Part shown: piece after piece, positions 9,351 to 18,364 of the stretch
Layout: every line of letters starts with the position of its first letter
How positions within the stretch are numbered: position 1 is the stretch's first letter
Assembly: GCA_003044455.1 (NCBI GenBank)
Contig: POWY01000003.1
Coordinates: 145,816 to 209,815 of the forward strand
From: Neisseria bergeri
GTDB lineage: Bacteria; Pseudomonadota; Gammaproteobacteria; Burkholderiales; Neisseriaceae
Direction: 5' to 3'
Length of the DNA stretch: 64,000 bases
The notes under the pieces: generated by a model
The model's input: the letters and a program-made list of their open reading frames with translations, nothing else
What the model was told of the DNA's origin: nothing
Databases searched by the model: none
Program-made: the position numbers and the translations under genes

Positions 9351-9558
9351 CTGTTTTTGATTTTTTGTTTTTACAGAAATGACGGTCTTTTCATATCGAA
9401 AAAAGTTGCCGTACCGCGCCGATAATTTCCGCCTGCGCGGAATGAAGATTTAAGCGTTGCCCGAAATTCAAAAAAACCAAAACCGAACGGATCGGATTTC
9501 CGTTTTTATGGGATAACGGAATGTTCAGCCGGACACCGCCACGATGCCTCCGACCCGC

Positions 9559-10905
9559 TTATTTTCCGATGCAGAACCTCGAAAAAATCACGCCGAGCAG
9601 GTCGTCCGCCGTAAACTCGCCCGTGATTTCGCCGCACGCGACCTGAGCCAAGCGCAAATGTTCCGCAAGCAGCTCGATTTGATGGTTGCCGCACAATGCC
9701 GCCAGCGACAATTCTTCCTGCGCTGCTTTGAGTGCGTTGACGTGCCGCGTCCGCGCCAAAAACAGCCCTTCGCTTTCGCCCTGCCAACCGGCCTCGCGCA
9801 ACAACGTCCGTTTCAGCGCGTCCAAGCCGTCGCCAGTTTTCGCCGACAGCGCGATGACGGTTTCCGCACCCGTACCGAACCCGCCTGCCGCGTGTGCATG
9901 CAAATCGGATTTGCTATGGATTTCGATGCGTTTCAACTCCGACGGCAGCACGTCCAAAATCGCCCGTGTCTTGTCGTTCACGCCTTCGCGCGGATCGACC
10001 AACACCAGCGCGACATCGGCTTCGGATACGGCTTTGCGGCTGCGTTCGATGCCGATGCGTTCGACCACGTCGTCCGTCTCGCGCAAACCTGCCGTATCGA
10101 CAATATGCACCGGAACGCCGTCAATCAGGATACGTTCCCTGACTGCGTCGCGCGTCGTTCCGGCAATATCGGTAACAATCGCCACTTCGTCGCCCGCCAA
10201 CGCGTTCAGCAGGCTCGACTTGCCCACATTCGGCGCGCCGACCAATACGACATTCAGACCTTCGCGCAAAATCACGCCCTGCTGCGCGTTGGCAAGCACA
10301 TCATCCACGGCGCGGCGCAAGCCGTCCAGTTTGCCGCGTGCGTCCGCCGCTTCGAGAAAATCAATGTCTTCCTCAGGAAAATCTAATGTCGCTTCGACCA
10401 GCACCCGCAAGGTAATCAAATCTTCGACCAAACCGTGTATCCGCCGCGAAAAATCGCCCTTGAGCGAGCGCAACGCCAGACGCGCCGCCGAACGGCTGGA
10501 TGCGTCAATCAAATCCGCCACGCCTTCCGCCTGTGCCAAGTCCAGTTTGTCGTTCAAAAACGCACGCTTCGTAAACTCGCCCGGTTCGGCAAGGCGCGCG
10601 CCCAATTCCAAACAGCGGTTCAGCAGCATATCCATCACCACCGGCCCGCCGTGTCCCTGAAGCTCGATGACATCTTCACCCGTAAAACTTGCCGGTGCGG
10701 CAAAAAACAGCAAAAGCCCGCTGTCGATTGCCTGTCCGTCCGCGTCCGTAAAATCAGCATAGGTTGCCACGCGCGGCTTGGGCGTTTTCCCGCACAAAGC
10801 CTGCGCCATCGGCAGCAGGTTTTTCCCCGATATGCGTATCACGCCCACGCCGCCGCGCCCTGGTGCGGTAGCGACTGCCGCAATCGTTGGAACGTTATCC
10901 GACAT
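9559..10905 (-). CDS. mnmE: tRNA uridine-5-carboxymethylaminomethyl modification GTPase MnmE (TrmE)
   Basis: A 448-residue GTPase that, with MnmG, modifies wobble uridine 34 of certain tRNAs. The N-terminal folate-binding domain begins with [21 protein letters not shown]. The G domain sits in the middle, with P-loop [14 protein letters not shown], switch TDIAGTTRD and [10 protein letters not shown]. The C-terminal motif is CIGK, with the family's essential cysteine. Length matches the family. It is a single gene, terminated on its upstream side by the DUS pair near 10947. Confidence 0.95.
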   Translation of the reverse strand: MSDNVPTIAAVATAPGRGGVGVIRISGKNLLPMAQALCGKTPKPRVATYADFTDADGQAIDSGLLLFFAAPASFTGEDVIELQGHGGPVVMDMLLNRCLELGARLAEPGEFTKRAFLNDKLDLAQAEGVADLIDASSRSAARLALRSLKGDFSRRIHGLVEDLITLRVLVEATLDFPEEDIDFLEAADARGKLDGLRRAVDDVLANAQQGVILREGLNVVLVGAPNVGKSSLLNALAGDEVAIVTDIAGTTRDAVRERILIDGVPVHIVDTAGLRETDDVVERIGIERSRKAVSEADVALVLVDPREGVNDKTRAILDVLPSELKRIEIHSKSDLHAHAAGGFGTGAETVIALSAKTGDGLDALKRTLLREAGWQGESEGLFLARTRHVNALKAAQEELSLAALCGNHQIELLAEHLRLAQVACGEITGEFTADDLLGVIFSRFCIGK

Positions 10906-10944
10906 AAAACCCCCGAAAATTCAAAACAGCCGCGATTATAGCAA

Positions 10945-10984
10945 ATGCCGTCTGAAGTCCGACGGTTCGGCTTTCAGACGGCAT
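10945..10984. terminator. Inverted DUS pair upstream of mnmE
   Basis: GCCGTCTGAA at 10947-10956 and TTCAGACGGC at 10973-10982 flank a GC-rich loop. It sits between the divergent mnmE and the small gene at 11036, so it may act as a DUS rather than a terminator. Confidence 0.5.
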
Positions 10985-11035
10985 AAAACCGCAAAAATGC
11001 TTGATAAACCCGTCCGCCTGACCTAATATAACCAT

Positions 11036-11191
11036 ATGAAAAAACGAAACGCATACGCCCTCCTGCTCGGTATAGGCTCGCTGTTGGGCCTGTTCCATCC
11101 CGCAAAAACCGCCATCCGCCCCAATCCCGCCGACGATCTTAAAAACATCGGCGGCGATTTTCAACGCGCCATAGAGAAAGCGCGAAAATGA
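11036..11191 (+). CDS. Small secreted or membrane-anchored protein, 51 residues
   Basis: A short open frame, MKKRNAYALLLGIGSLLG then LFHPAKTAIRPNPADDLK, ending in a charged helix. The basic N-terminus and hydrophobic stretch suggest a signal anchor. It overlaps the next frame by ATGA (start 11188, stop 11189-11191), the arrangement of translational coupling, which argues that it is real. I do not recognise a family. It is probably made together with the neighbouring DUF2335-like membrane protein. Confidence 0.55.
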   Translation: MKKRNAYALLLGIGSLLGLFHPAKTAIRPNPADDLKNIGGDFQRAIEKARK

Positions 11192-11620
11192 CCGAAAACG
11201 CACAGGACAAGGCGCGGCAGGCTGTCGAAACCGTCGTCAAATCCCCGGAGCTTGTCGAGCAAATCCTGTCCGACGAGTACGTGCAAATAATGATAGCCCG
11301 GCGTTTCCATTCGGGATCGTTGTCGCCGCCGTCCGACTTGGCGCAATACAACGACATTATCAGCAACGGGGCAGACCGCATTATGGCAATGGCGGAAAAA
11401 GAACAAGCCGTCCGGCACGAAACCATATGGCAAGACCAAACCTTCAACAGGCGCGGGCAACTGTACGGCTTCATCAGCGTCATCCTGATACTGCTTTTTT
11501 GCCGTCTTCCTCGTATGGGGCGGCTACCCCGCAACCGCCGCCTCCCTTGCCGGCGGCACAGTGGTTGCCTTGGCGGGTGCTTTCGTGATTGGAAGAAGCC
11601 GAGACCAAGGCAAAAATTAA
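11188..11620 (+). pseudogene. DUF2335-like membrane protein, frameshifted
   Basis: The first 104 residues form a charged helical domain (RQAVETVVKSPELVEQILSD) and then RRGQLYGFISVILILL, the first membrane segment. At CTGCTTTTTTGCC (near 11492) there is one T too many. Removing it restores FAVFLVWGGYPATAAS, a second membrane helix, then GAFVIGRSRDQGKN and a TAA at 11618. The repaired protein has about 143 residues, with a cytoplasmic N-terminal domain and two C-terminal membrane helices, as in DUF2335. As read, the frame runs on to 11676 as nonsense. A T5/T6 slippage switch is possible. Confidence 0.6.
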
Positions 11621-11754
11621 TTGCAAATCCTAGGGCGTGCTTCATATCCGCCCGACACGCCGAACCGCACATATAGGCACATCCCGTGCGCCGCCCGGAA
11701 GCGGAAGCCGCGCCCTCCCAAACAAACCCGAATCCCGTCAGATAAGGAAAAATA

Positions 11755-14700
11755 ATGAAAATAACCGACAAACGGACAACCGAAACACACCGCAAAACCC
11801 CAAAAACCGGCCGCATCCGCTTCTCGCCCGCTTACTTAGCCATATGCCTGTCGTTCGGCATTCTGCCCCAAGCCCGGGCGGGACACACTTATTTCGGCAT
11901 CAACTACCAATACTATCGCGACTTTGCCGAAAATAAAGGCAAGTTTGCAGTCGGGGCGAAAGATATTGAGGTTTACAACAAAAAAGGGGAGTTGGTCGGC
12001 AAATCAATGACAAAAGCCCCGATGATTGATTTTTCTGTGGTATCGCGTAACGGCGTGGCGGCATTGGTGGGCGATCAATATATTGTGAGCGTGGCACATA
12101 ATGGCGGCTATAACAATGTTGATTTTGGTGCGGAGGGAAGCAATCCCGATCAGCACCGTTTTTCTTACCAAATTGTGAAAAGAAATAATTATAAGCCTGA
12201 CAATTCACACCCTTACAACGGCGATTACCATATGCCGCGTTTGCATAAGTTCGTAACCGATGCAAAACCTGTCGAAATGACGGGTGACATGAGGGGGAAT
12301 ACCTATTCCGATAAAGAAAAATATCCCGAGCGTGTCCGCATCGGCTCAGGACACCACTATTGGCGTTATGATGATGACAAACACGGCGATTTATCCTACT
12401 CCGGCGCATGGTTAATTGGCGGCAATACACATATGCAGGGTTGGGGAAATAATGGCGTAGTTAGTTTGAGCGGCGATGTGCGCCATGCCAACGACTATGG
12501 CCCTATGCCGATTGCAGGTGCGGCAGGCGACAGCGGTTCTCCAATGTTTATTTATGACAAAACAAACAATAAATGGCTGCTCAACGGAGTTTTGCAAACG
12601 GGCTACCCTTATTCCGGCAGGGAAAACAGTTTCCAGCTGATACGCAAAGATTGGTTCTACGATGACATTTACAGAGGCGATACACATACCGTCTTTTTCG
12701 AACCGCGCAGTAACGGACATTTTTCCTTTACATCCAACAACAACGGTACGGGTACGGTAACAGAAACCAACGAAAAGGTTTCCAATCCAAAGCTTAAAGT
12801 ACAGACAGTCCGACTGTTTGACGAATCTTTGAATGAAACTGATAAAGAACCAGTTTACGCGGCAGGGGGTGTTAATCAGTACCGTCCAAGGTTAAACAAC
12901 GGTGAAAACCTTTCTTTTATCGATTACGGCAACGGCAAACTCATCTTATCAAACAACATCAACCAAGGCGCGGGCGGTTTGTATTTTGAAGGAAACTTTA
13001 CCGTTGCACCCGAATCCAATCAGACTTGGCAAGGCGCGGGCGTTCATATCAGTGATGGCAGTACCGTTACTTGGAAAGTAAACGGCGTGGCAAACGACCG
13101 CCTGTCCAAAATCGGCAAAGGCACGCTGCACGTTCAAGCCAAAGGGGAAAACCAAGGCTCGATCAGCGTGGGCGACGGTAAAGTTATTTTAGATCAACAA
13201 GCAGATGAAAATAATAAAAAACAAGCCTTTAGTGAAATCGGCTTGGTCAGTGGCAGGGGGACGGTGCAACTGAATGCCGATAATCAGTTCAACCCCGACA
13301 AACTCTATTTCGGCTTTCGCGGCGGTCGTTTGGATTTAAACGGGCATTCGCTTTCGTTCCACCGTATTCAAAATACCGATGAAGGGGCGATGATTGTCAA
13401 CCACAATCAAGACAAAGAATCCACCGTTACCATTACAGGCAATAAAGATATTGCTACAACCGGTAATAACAACAGCTTGGATAGCAAAAAAGAAATTGCC
13501 TACAACGGTTGGTTTGGAGAGAAAGATTCAACCAAAACGAACGGTCGGCTCAATCTGAATTACCAACCGACAGAAGCGGATCGCACTTTACTGCTTTCCG
13601 GCGGAACAAATTTAAACGGCAACATCACGCAAACAAACGGCAAACTGTTTTTCAGCGGCAGACCGACACCGCACGCCTACAATCATTTAGGAAGCGGGTG
13701 GTCAAAAATGGAAGGTATCCCACAAGGAGAAATCGTGTGGGACAACGACTGGATTAACCGCACATTTAAAGCGGAAAATTTCCTGATTAAAGGCGGACAG
13801 GCGGTGGTTTCCCGCAATGTTGCCAAAGTGGAAGGCGATTGGCATTTGAGCAATCACGCCCAAGCAGTTTTCGGTGTCGCACCGCATCAAAGCCACACAA
13901 TCTGTACACGTTCGGACTGGACGGGTCTGACAAATTGTGTCGAAAAAACCATTACCGACGATAAAGTGATTGCTTCATTAACCAATACCGACATCAGCGG
14001 CAATGTCAGCCTTGCCGATTACGCTCATTTAAATCTCACAGGGCTTGCCACACTCAACGGCAATCTTAGTGCAAATGGCGATACACGTTATACAGTCAGC
14101 CACAACGCCACCCAAAACGGCGACCTTAGCCTCGCGGGCAATGCCCAAGCAACATTTAATCAAGCCACATTAAACGGCAACACATCGGCTTCGGGCAATG
14201 CTTCATTTAATCTAAGCAACAACGCCGCACAAAACGGCAGTCTGACGCTTTCCGACAACGCTAAGGCAAACGTAAGCCATTCCGCACTCAACGGCAATGT
14301 CTCCCTAGCCGATAAGGCAATATTCCATTTTGAAAACAGCCGCTTTACCGGACAAATCAGCGGCGGCAAGGATACGGCATTACACTTAAAAGACAGCGAA
14401 TGGACGCTGCCGTCGGGCACGGAATTAGGCAATTTAAACCTTAACAACGCCACCATTACACTCAATTCCGCCTATCGCCACGATGCAGCAGGCGCGCAAA
14501 CCGGCAGTGCGGCAGATGCGCCGCGCCGCCGTTCGCGCCGTTCCCTATCATCCGTTACACCGCCAACTTCGGCAGAATCCCGTTTCAACACGCTGACGGT
14601 AAACGGCAAATTGAACGGTCAGGGAACATTCCGCTTTATGTCGGAACTCTTCGGCTACCGCAGCGACAAATTGAAGCTGGCGGAAAGTTCCGAAGGCACT

Positions 14701-16779
14701 TACACCTTGGCTGTCAACAATACCGGCAACGAACCCGTAAGTCTCGAGCAATTGACGGTAGTGGAAGGGAAAGACAACAAACCGCTGTCCGAAAATCTTA
14801 ATTTCACCCTGCAAAACGAACACGTCGATGCCGGCGCGTGGCGTTATCAGCTTATCCGCAAAGACGGCGAGTTCCGCCTGCATAATCCGGTCAAAGAACA
14901 AGAGCTTTCCGACAAACTCGGCAAGGCGGGAGAAACAGAAGCCGCCTTGACGGCGAAACAGGCGCAACTTGCCGCCAGACAACAGGAGGAAGAAGAAAAG
15001 GTGCGCTTGAAAAAGGCGGCAATTTCCGAGGCTGTGCCGTCTGAAAGCGAATTGAACCGCCTCAATGCCGAACTTGAAGAGGCAAAAAAACAAACCGCCG
15101 CCGCCCAAGCCGCACAGGCGGAAAAAGAAGCCGCGTGGGCGCAGGCAAAAACGGCGGCAGCCGAAGCAGGCAGACGCGCCGAAGAAGCCGATGCCGGCTA
15201 CCGGCGCGGCAACACCTTGGAAGGTGCGGAAAATGCGGACGCGGCAAACCTTGCGCTGGCGAAGGCGCAAATTGCCGAACAAACCGCCAAAATCGATTTA
15301 GCAGAAGCCAAATTGACGCGCCTGAACCGAATCAGGGACGAACGTGAAAAAGCCGTTGCCGCCGCCGGGGAGGCAAAAGCCCTTGCCGACAAAATCGCGG
15401 AAACGGCGAAAGAAAAACAAGATTTGCAATCAATGGTGCTTTCACTGGCGAACGTGAAGGAAGAGCTGGTTATAACGGAGGCGGAACTGCAAAACGCCAA
15501 AGCCGAACGCGCAGGGCTGGAGGCAAAACGGGCATTGTTGGAACGCAGGCAGTCCGATAAAGCGCAAAAAGAACAGGAGGCGCAAACCGCCCTAACCGCC
15601 GCCCGGCAATCGGAAGCGGTGCGCGAAGACGCGGAGGAAGCCAAGAAACAGGCGGAAAAAGACAACGCGCAAAGCCTTGACGCGCTGAATGCAGCCGGGC
15701 GCGATGCCGCCGAAAAGGCAGAAAGCATTGCCGAACTGGCCCGGCAGGCAGGCGGGGAAAATGCCGGCATTATGCAGGCGGAGGAAGAGAAAAAACGGGC
15801 GCAGACGGATAAAGACACCGCCTTGGCGAAACAGCGCGAAGCGGAAACCCGGCCGGTTACCGCCGCCTTCCGCCGCGCACGCCGGGATTTGCCGCAACCG
15901 CAGCCCCAACCGCAGCGCGACCTGATCAGCCGTTATGCCAATAGCGGTTTGAGTGAATTTTCCGCCACGCTCAACAGCGTTTTCGCCGTACAGGACGAAT
16001 TGGATCGCGTATTTGCCGAAGACCGCCGCAACGCCGTTTGGACAAGCGGCATCCAGGACACCAAACACTACCGTTCGCAAGATTTCCGCGCCTACCGCCA
16101 ACAAACCGACCTGCGCCAAATCGGTATGCAGAAAAACCTCGGCAGCGGGCGCGTCGGCATCCTGTTTTCGCACAACCGGACCGAAAACACCTTCGACGAC
16201 GGCATCGGCAACTCGGCACGGCTTGCCCACGGTGCCGTTTTCGGGCAATACGGCATCGGCAGGTTCGACATCGGCATCAGCGCGGGCGCGGGTTTTAGCA
16301 GCGGCAGCCTTTCAGACGGCATTGGAAGCAAAATCCGCCGCCGCGTGCTGCATTACGGCATTCAGGCACGATACCGCGCCGGTTTCGGCGGATTCGGCAT
16401 CGAACCGCACATCGGCGCAACGCGCTATTTCGTCCAAAAAGCGGATTACCGCTACGAAAACGTCAATATCGCCACCCCCGGCCTTGCGTTCAACCGCTAC
16501 CGCGCGGGCATTAAGGCAGATTATTCATTCAAACCGGCGCAACACATTTCCATCACGCCTTATTTGAGCCTGTCCTATACCGATGCCGCTTCGGGCAAAG
16601 TCCGAACGCGCGTCAATACCGCCGTATTGGCTCAGGATTTCGGCAAAACCCACAGTGCGGAATGGGGCGTAAACGCCGAAATCAAAGGTTTCACGCTGTC
16701 CCTCCACGCTGCCGCCGCCAAAGGCCCGCAACTGGAAGCGCAACACAGCGCGGGCATCAAATTAGGCTACCGCTGGTAA
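11755..16779 (+). CDS. app: Autotransporter serine protease App (adhesion and penetration protein), long-linker form
   Basis: A type V secreted adhesin/protease of 1674 residues. Residues 1-42 are a long signal peptide ending LPQARA. The S6 protease domain starts GHTYFGINYQYYRDF, with the catalytic His in SVAHNGGY and the Ser in GDSGSPMFIYD (about residue 260). A beta-helix passenger follows, with repeated NGN motifs. PRRRSRRSLSS and the autocleavage region SRFNTLTV come near residues 925-945. A very long charged alpha-helical linker spans about residues 1045-1375, then a PQ repeat, then a 12-strand translocator (about 1390-1674) ending IKLGYRW. App is usually about 1450 residues. The excess lies in the linker and resembles the IgA protease alpha-peptide. 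Confidence 0.92.
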   Translation: MKITDKRTTETHRKTPKTGRIRFSPAYLAICLSFGILPQARAGHTYFGINYQYYRDFAENKGKFAVGAKDIEVYNKKGELVGKSMTKAPMIDFSVVSRNGVAALVGDQYIVSVAHNGGYNNVDFGAEGSNPDQHRFSYQIVKRNNYKPDNSHPYNGDYHMPRLHKFVTDAKPVEMTGDMRGNTYSDKEKYPERVRIGSGHHYWRYDDDKHGDLSYSGAWLIGGNTHMQGWGNNGVVSLSGDVRHANDYGPMPIAGAAGDSGSPMFIYDKTNNKWLLNGVLQTGYPYSGRENSFQLIRKDWFYDDIYRGDTHTVFFEPRSNGHFSFTSNNNGTGTVTETNEKVSNPKLKVQTVRLFDESLNETDKEPVYAAGGVNQYRPRLNNGENLSFIDYGNGKLILSNNINQGAGGLYFEGNFTVAPESNQTWQGAGVHISDGSTVTWKVNGVANDRLSKIGKGTLHVQAKGENQGSISVGDGKVILDQQADENNKKQAFSEIGLVSGRGTVQLNADNQFNPDKLYFGFRGGRLDLNGHSLSFHRIQNTDEGAMIVNHNQDKESTVTITGNKDIATTGNNNSLDSKKEIAYNGWFGEKDSTKTNGRLNLNYQPTEADRTLLLSGGTNLNGNITQTNGKLFFSGRPTPHAYNHLGSGWSKMEGIPQGEIVWDNDWINRTFKAENFLIKGGQAVVSRNVAKVEGDWHLSNHAQAVFGVAPHQSHTICTRSDWTGLTNCVEKTITDDKVIASLTNTDISGNVSLADYAHLNLTGLATLNGNLSANGDTRYTVSHNATQNGDLSLAGNAQATFNQATLNGNTSASGNASFNLSNNAAQNGSLTLSDNAKANVSHSALNGNVSLADKAIFHFENSRFTGQISGGKDTALHLKDSEWTLPSGTELGNLNLNNATITLNSAYRHDAAGAQTGSAADAPRRRSRRSLSSVTPPTSAESRFNTLTVNGKLNGQGTFRFMSELFGYRSDKLKLAESSEGTYTLAVNNTGNEPVSLEQLTVVEGKDNKPLSENLNFTLQNEHVDAGAWRYQLIRKDGEFRLHNPVKEQELSDKLGKAGETEAALTAKQAQLAARQQEEEEKVRLKKAAISEAVPSESELNRLNAELEEAKKQTAAAQAAQAEKEAAWAQAKTAAAEAGRRAEEADAGYRRGNTLEGAENADAANLALAKAQIAEQTAKIDLAEAKLTRLNRIRDEREKAVAAAGEAKALADKIAETAKEKQDLQSMVLSLANVKEELVITEAELQNAKAERAGLEAKRALLERRQSDKAQKEQEAQTALTAARQSEAVREDAEEAKKQAEKDNAQSLDALNAAGRDAAEKAESIAELARQAGGENAGIMQAEEEKKRAQTDKDTALAKQREAETRPVTAAFRRARRDLPQPQPQPQRDLISRYANSGLSEFSATLNSVFAVQDELDRVFAEDRRNAVWTSGIQDTKHYRSQDFRAYRQQTDLRQIGMQKNLGSGRVGILFSHNRTENTFDDGIGNSARLAHGAVFGQYGIGRFDIGISAGAGFSSGSLSDGIGSKIRRRVLHYGIQARYRAGFGGFGIEPHIGATRYFVQKADYRYENVNIATPGLAFNRYRAGIKADYSFKPAQHISITPYLSLSYTDAASGKVRTRVNTAVLAQDFGKTHSAEWGVNAEIKGFTLSLHAAAAKGPQLEAQHSAGIKLGYRW

Positions 16780-16822
16780 GCAAACAAAAGGGGTTATCAT
16801 TAAAATAGAAAATAGCCATATC

Positions 16823-17056
16823 ACCATTCCCGCGAAAGTGGGAATCCGATTTTTTGAGTTTCGGTCGTTTCCGATAAATTCTTGCCGCTTTGAGTTTCCG
16901 GATTCCCGCTTTCGCGGGAATAACAAATTAAAAGTTACTCAAAACTTAAAAGAAACCGAAACCAAACGGACTAGATTCCCACTTTCGTGGGAATGACGAA
17001 TTAAAAGTTACTCAAAGAAACCGAACAGACTCAATTCCCACTTTCGCGGGAATGAC
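16823..17056. repeat. dRS3 repeat array downstream of app
   Basis: Four dRS3 units (ATTCCC-N8-GGGAAT, first near 16826) with RS spacers such as GAAACCGAA. The rest of the 800-base gap between app and the next gene holds the palindromic repeats listed separately and no convincing open frame. Confidence 0.8.
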
Positions 17057-17206
17057 GGCGGCAAGGTTTTTTCAGATAAGTTTCTGCAACATCAATGCGT
17101 CTCTTCCCAATTCATACTCGGCCCACTGCCGCTATAATCTGCGGCAGTTTTTCTTTCGCCAAATCCAACTCGGCTTCAGGGACTTCCAACATCGGTTTGG
17201 CAGACC

Positions 17207-17335
17207 GGATTCTCGAATCCGACGGCTATTTGAGATGACAGGCTTTTGTCGGATACAAGTATCCAACAAAAGAACCGATGTTCACACATTGCAAAAATTC
17301 GGGAATGATTGAAATGTCGGATTCGAGAATCCGAC
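17207..17335. repeat. Paired palindromes with GGATTC-(T/G)(C/A)-GAATCC core
   Basis: GGATTCTCGAATCC at 17207-17220 and GTCGGATTCGAGAATCCGAC at 17316-17335 are near-perfect palindromes. Another, GGATACAAGTATCC, lies between them. They are of a different class from dRS3 or Correia repeats. They mark the left side of the segment carrying foreign uptake sequences. Confidence 0.5.
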
Positions 17336-17420
17336 CTACATGTCCTAAGAATTTTTTACCTACACCATGCCGATAGGTTGTGTGTGGCGGGGATGTGTTG
17401 CTACGTGTTTCGTATTGTTG

Positions 17421-17503
17421 TAGCATGGGCTTTGCCCACAATAATGGCGGGTAAAAGAGGTCGTCTGAAATTTTGGGTTTGATTCGTGGGCAAAGCCCGC
17501 GCT
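17421..17503. repeat. Inverted repeat TAGCATGGGCTTTGCCCAC with mucDUS in the loop
   Basis: TAGCATGGGCTTTGCCCACA at 17421-17440 faces GTGGGCAAAGCCCGCGCTA at 17486-17503. AGGTCGTCTGAA, a DUS dialect of commensal Neisseria, lies between them at 17458-17469. A further copy, TAGCATGGGCTTTGCACACT at 18221, lies on the other side of the methyltransferase-like gene. Confidence 0.6.
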
Positions 17504-17579
17504 ACGGATTGGGCAGATTGGGTTGAAAACCAACAAAACCTGCATTATCTGCTTAAAAAATATCAATAAAGGGAAAATT

Positions 17580-18199
17580 ATGAAGCTGAATTATAGACAG
17601 CTTGCCTTAGAGCTGACTATGAAAATAATGGCAGTTACGGCTTTGAGTTATTTTATCAAAACCGTTTTAGAAAACTATATGATGACGGGAAATCCAGTCG
17701 TATTACTGTTGTTGGTAGGGGAGTGTATTACGGTTTTTCTCGTGGTTTTCTCTAAATTTACGGAGACTCGAAATTTCTCTCTTTTACCCGTATTGGCAAC
17801 GATGGGGGCGACTTTTTATTTTTTTGCCATTGCGTTGGGGGGGGGGTCAAATTGATTTCCGATAATGTTGCATCTGTCTTGCTCGTTTTCGGCATCTGTT
17901 GGCAGATTTACGCCAAAATTTATCTGGGCAGGAGCTTCGGACTTTTACCTGCCTGTCGAACCGTGGTGGATACCGGCCCTTATCGCTTGGTACGGCATCC
18001 GATTTATTTCGGCTATTTCATCGGGCATATGGCATTTCTACTCAACAATTTCTCATTGTGGAATATTGAAGTGTTGACCCTATTGTATCTGCTTCAGTTT
18101 TTACGCATGAATTATGAAGAACAGGTGCTTAGCCGCAATGAGCAATACAGGGAATATAAATCGCGTGTGAAAAACAGGTTTATACCGTTTTTGCTGTAA
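17580..18199 (+). pseudogene. Isoprenylcysteine carboxyl-methyltransferase-like membrane protein, phase-off at poly-G
   Basis: Two overlapping frames (17580-17855 and 17852-18199) form one gene split at a 10-G run. The first part has two or three hydrophobic segments (YRQLALELTMKIMAVTALSY). The second has the ICMT/PEMT-type motif DTGPYRLVRHPIYFGYFIGH and ends NRFIPFLL. With 8 or 11 G the frames join as ALGGGVKLISDN, giving about 205 residues, typical of bacterial ICMT-like integral membrane methyltransferases. With 10 G a TGA follows at once. Start chosen at MKLNYRQ because AAAGGGAAAA precedes it. The substrate is unknown. Flanking repeats and uptake sequences suggest import. Confidence 0.7.
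17837..17846 (+). repeat. Poly-G tract (10 G), candidate phase switch
   Basis: Ten G inside the methyltransferase-like gene. The downstream frame is offset by +2, so 11 or 8 G would fuse the two halves and 10 G leaves it off. Confidence 0.8.
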
Positions 18200-18258
18200 A
18201 CCACACATAGTTAAAACCCCTAGCATGGGCTTTGCACACTGGGAGATTATTGCTAGTA

Positions 18259-18289
18259 AGGTCGTCTGAAAAGCGTTTTCAGACGACCT
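18259..18289. terminator. Inverted AGGTCGTCTGAA (mucDUS) pair
   Basis: AGGTCGTCTGAA at 18259-18270 and TTCAGACGACCT at 18278-18289 form a hairpin ending in TTT. This is the DUS dialect associated with N. mucosa-type commensals, not the AT-DUS used elsewhere in the window. Confidence 0.7.
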
Positions 18290-18364
18290 TTGGTTTTGAT
18301 GGCGTAGATGGTAGAACCCACGCTATGCGGCTAATGACTTAACCCCCCCTTCGTAATACCTGCT

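Noticed and set aside
11755..16779. IgA1 protease (iga)
   Set aside because: The N-terminus GHTYFGINYQYYRDF and the protease domain match App. Only the linker and translocator are shared with iga.
16780..17579. Short open frames in the gap after app (for example 17052-17312)
   Set aside because: They consist of dRS3 and palindromic repeat DNA and have no convincing start signals.
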